Positions 5,521 through 7,069 of a DNA stretch of 7,069 bases are shown here, piece by piece; the stretch's first letter is position 1; every line of letters starts with the position of its first letter. Source of the DNA: Actinomycetes bacterium (GTDB taxonomy: Bacteria; Actinomycetota; Actinomycetes; Propionibacteriales; Nocardioidaceae); the NCBI GenBank assembly GCA_023417775.1, contig JAEZEJ010000100.1:1-7069 (forward strand), in the 5' to 3' direction. The position numbers were made by a program, and so were the translations under genes. The notes beneath the pieces are model-generated. The model was not told the DNA's origin. It ran no database searches and saw nothing but the letters and a program-made list of their open reading frames with translations.

Positions 5521-6228
5521 GTGAACGAGTACCGCCATGAGATCCCCCTGCGCTGGGCCGATATCGACTCGCTGAACCATGTCAACAATGTCGTGTACCT
5601 GGAGTACGCGGCCCAGGCCGAGCGGGCGCTGATCGAGGACGGCGTGATCGAGCCGCGGCGACCCGGGGCGGTGACCGTCGAGTTCCTGCTCCCGATCCAG
5701 CTGGGCCGCCGCCCGGTCGAGGTCGTCACCGAGGTGGCGCCGGAGGGCCTCGTCCAGCGCATCGGCATCCAGGGGAACGATCAGGTGTTCGCCCGGGTCA
5801 CCTCGTCCGTCGCGGCGCCCGCGCCGGCCGAGCCGGTCGCCGATGTGCCGACGTCATCGCTGGTGCTGCGTCCGAGCGACCTCGATGCCGATGGCTCGGT
5901 CTCCGTCAGCAAGACCTTCGAGCTGCTGCAGGAGACGCGCATCCCGTTCATGGCCACCCTGATGCCGTCGGGTCCCGGCGGGGTGGTGCTGGCGACGGTC
6001 ACGGTGGAGCTCCCGCACGCCATCACCGGGGTCGACGCGGTCGAGTCGCGAGCCTGGGTGGACCGGCTGGGAACGTCGTCCTATGCGATCGCCGCCCAGC
6101 TCCTCGTGGAGGGCGCCGTCGCCGTGTCCTCACTGGCCGTGCTCGTCGGCTTCGATCCGTCGACGCAGCGCTCCCGGCCGCTCTCCGAGGCAGAACGCGA
6201 AGGTATCGCCTCGGGTCTGCGCCCGTAG
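5521..6228 (+). CDS. Acyl-CoA thioesterase, tandem hotdog domains
   Basis: A 235-aa protein that looks like two hotdog domains in tandem. The first (about 1-98) begins RWADIDSLNHVNNVVYLEY (11-29), the YbgC/4-hydroxybenzoyl-CoA thioesterase signature with Asp16 as likely catalytic acid and the HVNN turn before the long helix. After an Ala/Pro linker (98-110), the second half starts RPSDLDADGSVSVSKTFELL (117-136). It has the same layout, but HVNN is replaced by SVSV, so it is probably a non-catalytic partner that completes the dimer within one chain. It would cleave an acyl-CoA to free acid and CoA; the chain length is unknown. The GTG start has AGGA 8 nt upstream and lies 24 nt after the biotin-carrier stop, so it belongs to the same operon. 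It may drain excess acyl-CoA or release the pathway product. Confidence 0.85.
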   Translation: MNEYRHEIPLRWADIDSLNHVNNVVYLEYAAQAERALIEDGVIEPRRPGAVTVEFLLPIQLGRRPVEVVTEVAPEGLVQRIGIQGNDQVFARVTSSVAAPAPAEPVADVPTSSLVLRPSDLDADGSVSVSKTFELLQETRIPFMATLMPSGPGGVVLATVTVELPHAITGVDAVESRAWVDRLGTSSYAIAAQLLVEGAVAVSSLAVLVGFDPSTQRSRPLSEAEREGIASGLRP

Positions 6229-6261
6229 TCCACCTCCGCCGAGTTCGGACGCGACCTGTCA

Positions 6262-6274
6262 GATACCGTGTATC
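6262..6274. promoter_or_regulatory. GATAC-CGT-GTATC dyad upstream of the GntR gene
   Basis: A perfect 5-bp inverted repeat with a 3-nt centre, typical in size and GTAT content of sites bound by GntR/FCD dimers. It lies 75 nt before the GntR start. Weak -10-like hexamers TATCGT (6271-6276) and TACTTT (6276-6281) overlap or follow it, without a clear -35. Autoregulation by the adjacent GntR protein is the natural inference. The sequence is unrelated to the TGAGG palindromes at 3725-3768. Confidence 0.55.
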
Positions 6275-6284
6275 GTACTTTTGT

Positions 6285-6305
6285 GCGGCGGATTTCCCCC
6301 GCCGC
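6285..6305 (+). other. Leader hairpin of the GntR gene
   Basis: GCGGCGG (6285-6291) and CCGCCGC (6299-6305) pair perfectly over 7 bp around the loop ATTTCCC. The hairpin lies between the dyad and the ribosome binding site of the GntR gene. No U-tract follows. It may slow read-through from the carboxylase operon, stabilise the 5' end of the gntR transcript, or be incidental. Confidence 0.4.
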
Positions 6306-6349
6306 GGCGGCAGCGAGTGCCGTGCAGTCATTCGTCGAAGGAAGACCCG

Positions 6350-7024
6350 ATGAGCGTGCTCGACAAGATCAGCGACCGACCACTCAGCCTGACTGATCGG
6401 GTCTACGCGGCGGTTCGCGATGCGATCGTCGCGAACCGCTTCGCCGAGGGGCAGCGGCTGACCGAGGCGGGGCTGGCCCGCGAACTCGGCGTCAGCAAGA
6501 CCCCCGTCCGCGAGGCACTGCTGCGGCTGGAGTATGTGGGGCTCATCCGCTCCGGTGGTCCGGGCGGTGGCCAGCAGGTGGTGACGGCATCCAAGGAGGC
6601 GATCATCTCCGCCTACGAGGTACGCGCCGGCCTGGAGGTCCAGGTCGCGCGCGCCGCGGCGGAACGAGGGGACGCCATGCTGGTGGCCCAGGCGCGGGTG
6701 CACGCCGAGGAGGCGAAGGCGGCGGTCGAGGGTCACGACCGCTCGGGATTCAAGACCGGCGATCAGAACTTCCATCTCACGCTCTCCCAGGCCACGCAGA
6801 ACCACCTCCTGGCGAGATTCACCCGCGACGCCTACGACCTCACGAGCGCCCTGCGTCAGCGCGACGTGCCCGATGCGCCCTTCTCGCTGGAGTGCGCGGA
6901 GAACCATCTCGAGGTCGTCGAGGCGGTCGAGCGTGGAGACGCCGACACCGCGGGCTCGCTGATGCGTCAGCACATCGTCACGGTGCGGGACCGAGTGCTG
7001 AGGGCCTTCGCCGACAGCATCTGA
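6350..7024 (+). CDS. GntR-family transcriptional regulator, FCD (FadR) subfamily
   Basis: A 224-aa regulator. The N-terminal winged helix spans about residues 14-78, with LTEAGLARELGVSKTPVREALLRLEYVGLI (37-66) as the GntR helix-turn-helix signature. The C-terminal FCD domain (about 85-215) is all-helical and keeps the metal-site residues Asp138, His142, His186 and His208, so it probably binds a metal together with a carboxylate or acyl ligand. The ATG at 6350 follows AAGGAAG by about 6 nt. A longer in-frame version from 6083 would run through the end of the thioesterase gene and the intergenic region and is rejected. It is the last gene of the plus-strand group, 121 nt after the thioesterase, with its own dyad. 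It probably represses itself and perhaps the carboxylase operon; the ligand is unknown. Confidence 0.93.
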   Translation: MSVLDKISDRPLSLTDRVYAAVRDAIVANRFAEGQRLTEAGLARELGVSKTPVREALLRLEYVGLIRSGGPGGGQQVVTASKEAIISAYEVRAGLEVQVARAAAERGDAMLVAQARVHAEEAKAAVEGHDRSGFKTGDQNFHLTLSQATQNHLLARFTRDAYDLTSALRQRDVPDAPFSLECAENHLEVVEAVERGDADTAGSLMRQHIVTVRDRVLRAFADSI

Positions 7025-7041
7025 ACCGACAGCAGACAGCA
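7013..7041. repeat. Three copies of GACAGCA across the GntR stop codon
   Basis: GACAGCA occurs at 7013-7019, 7028-7034 and 7035-7041; the last two are a direct tandem and the first two share the longer CCGACAGCA. The first copy is the end of the coding sequence and the others lie in the trailer before the hairpin. This looks like a small local duplication; no function is implied. Confidence 0.4.
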
Positions 7042-7047
7042 CGAAGG

Positions 7048-7069
7048 GGCGGTGGCCACGGCCACCGCC
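7048..7069 (+). terminator. Strong hairpin after the GntR gene (probable terminator, cut by the window edge)
   Basis: GGCGGTGGC (7048-7056) and GCCACCGCC (7061-7069) form a perfect 9-bp GC-rich stem with the loop CACG, 23 nt after the GntR stop. The window ends at the last paired base, so any following T-tract cannot be seen. The position at the end of the plus-strand group fits a Rho-independent terminator. Confidence 0.65.

Noticed and set aside
6023..7042. 339-codon minus-strand open frame opposite the GntR gene
   Set aside because: Arg/Gly/Asp-rich and without motifs; the GntR/FCD signature is on the plus strand.

Overview
The window is GC-rich with strong G/C third-position bias, GTG starts and tightly packed genes. 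That is typical of a high-GC actinobacterium (Actinomycetota). The genus cannot be fixed from the sequence alone. Nothing indicates a mobile element, CRISPR array, tRNA or rRNA. No gene-free stretch exceeds about 165 bases.

Layout, left to right: (1) the 3' part of an unrecognised gene (+, frame open to the left edge), followed by a small hydrophobic protein of the small multidrug-export type (+). (2) A minus-strand group read from about 3619 down to 1111: a FabG-like short-chain dehydrogenase, an APH/ACAD10-11-type phosphotransferase whose start lies 1 nt past the dehydrogenase stop, and a TetR-family regulator after a 108-bp gap that holds a GC-rich hairpin. (3) A 165-bp divergent intergenic region (3620-3784) with clear palindromic operator candidates for both directions. 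(4) A plus-strand group: an acyl-CoA carboxylase carboxyltransferase, a 76-aa biotin carrier overlapping it by 4 nt, a two-hotdog acyl-CoA thioesterase, and a GntR/FCD regulator with its own dyad and leader hairpin. A strong hairpin sits at the right edge.

Taken together, the centre of the window is an acyl-CoA metabolism locus. The carboxyltransferase and biotin carrier would carboxylate a short acyl-CoA. An Ile at the known specificity position points to acetyl-CoA being accepted, hence malonyl-CoA. The biotin carboxylase must come from elsewhere in the genome. The thioesterase would release free acid or CoA. The divergent dehydrogenase/kinase pair resembles the ketoacyl-CoA reductase plus hydroxyacyl-CoA kinase pairing known from levulinate (Lva) and ACAD10/11 hydroxy-acid catabolism. 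Two regulators of different families (TetR, GntR-FCD) and three distinct operator-like palindromes suggest layered control by acyl-CoA or organic-acid signals. The gene families are all known. The least ordinary parts are the regulatory architecture and the possible hydroxyacyl-CoA kinase module without an adjacent acyl-CoA dehydrogenase.
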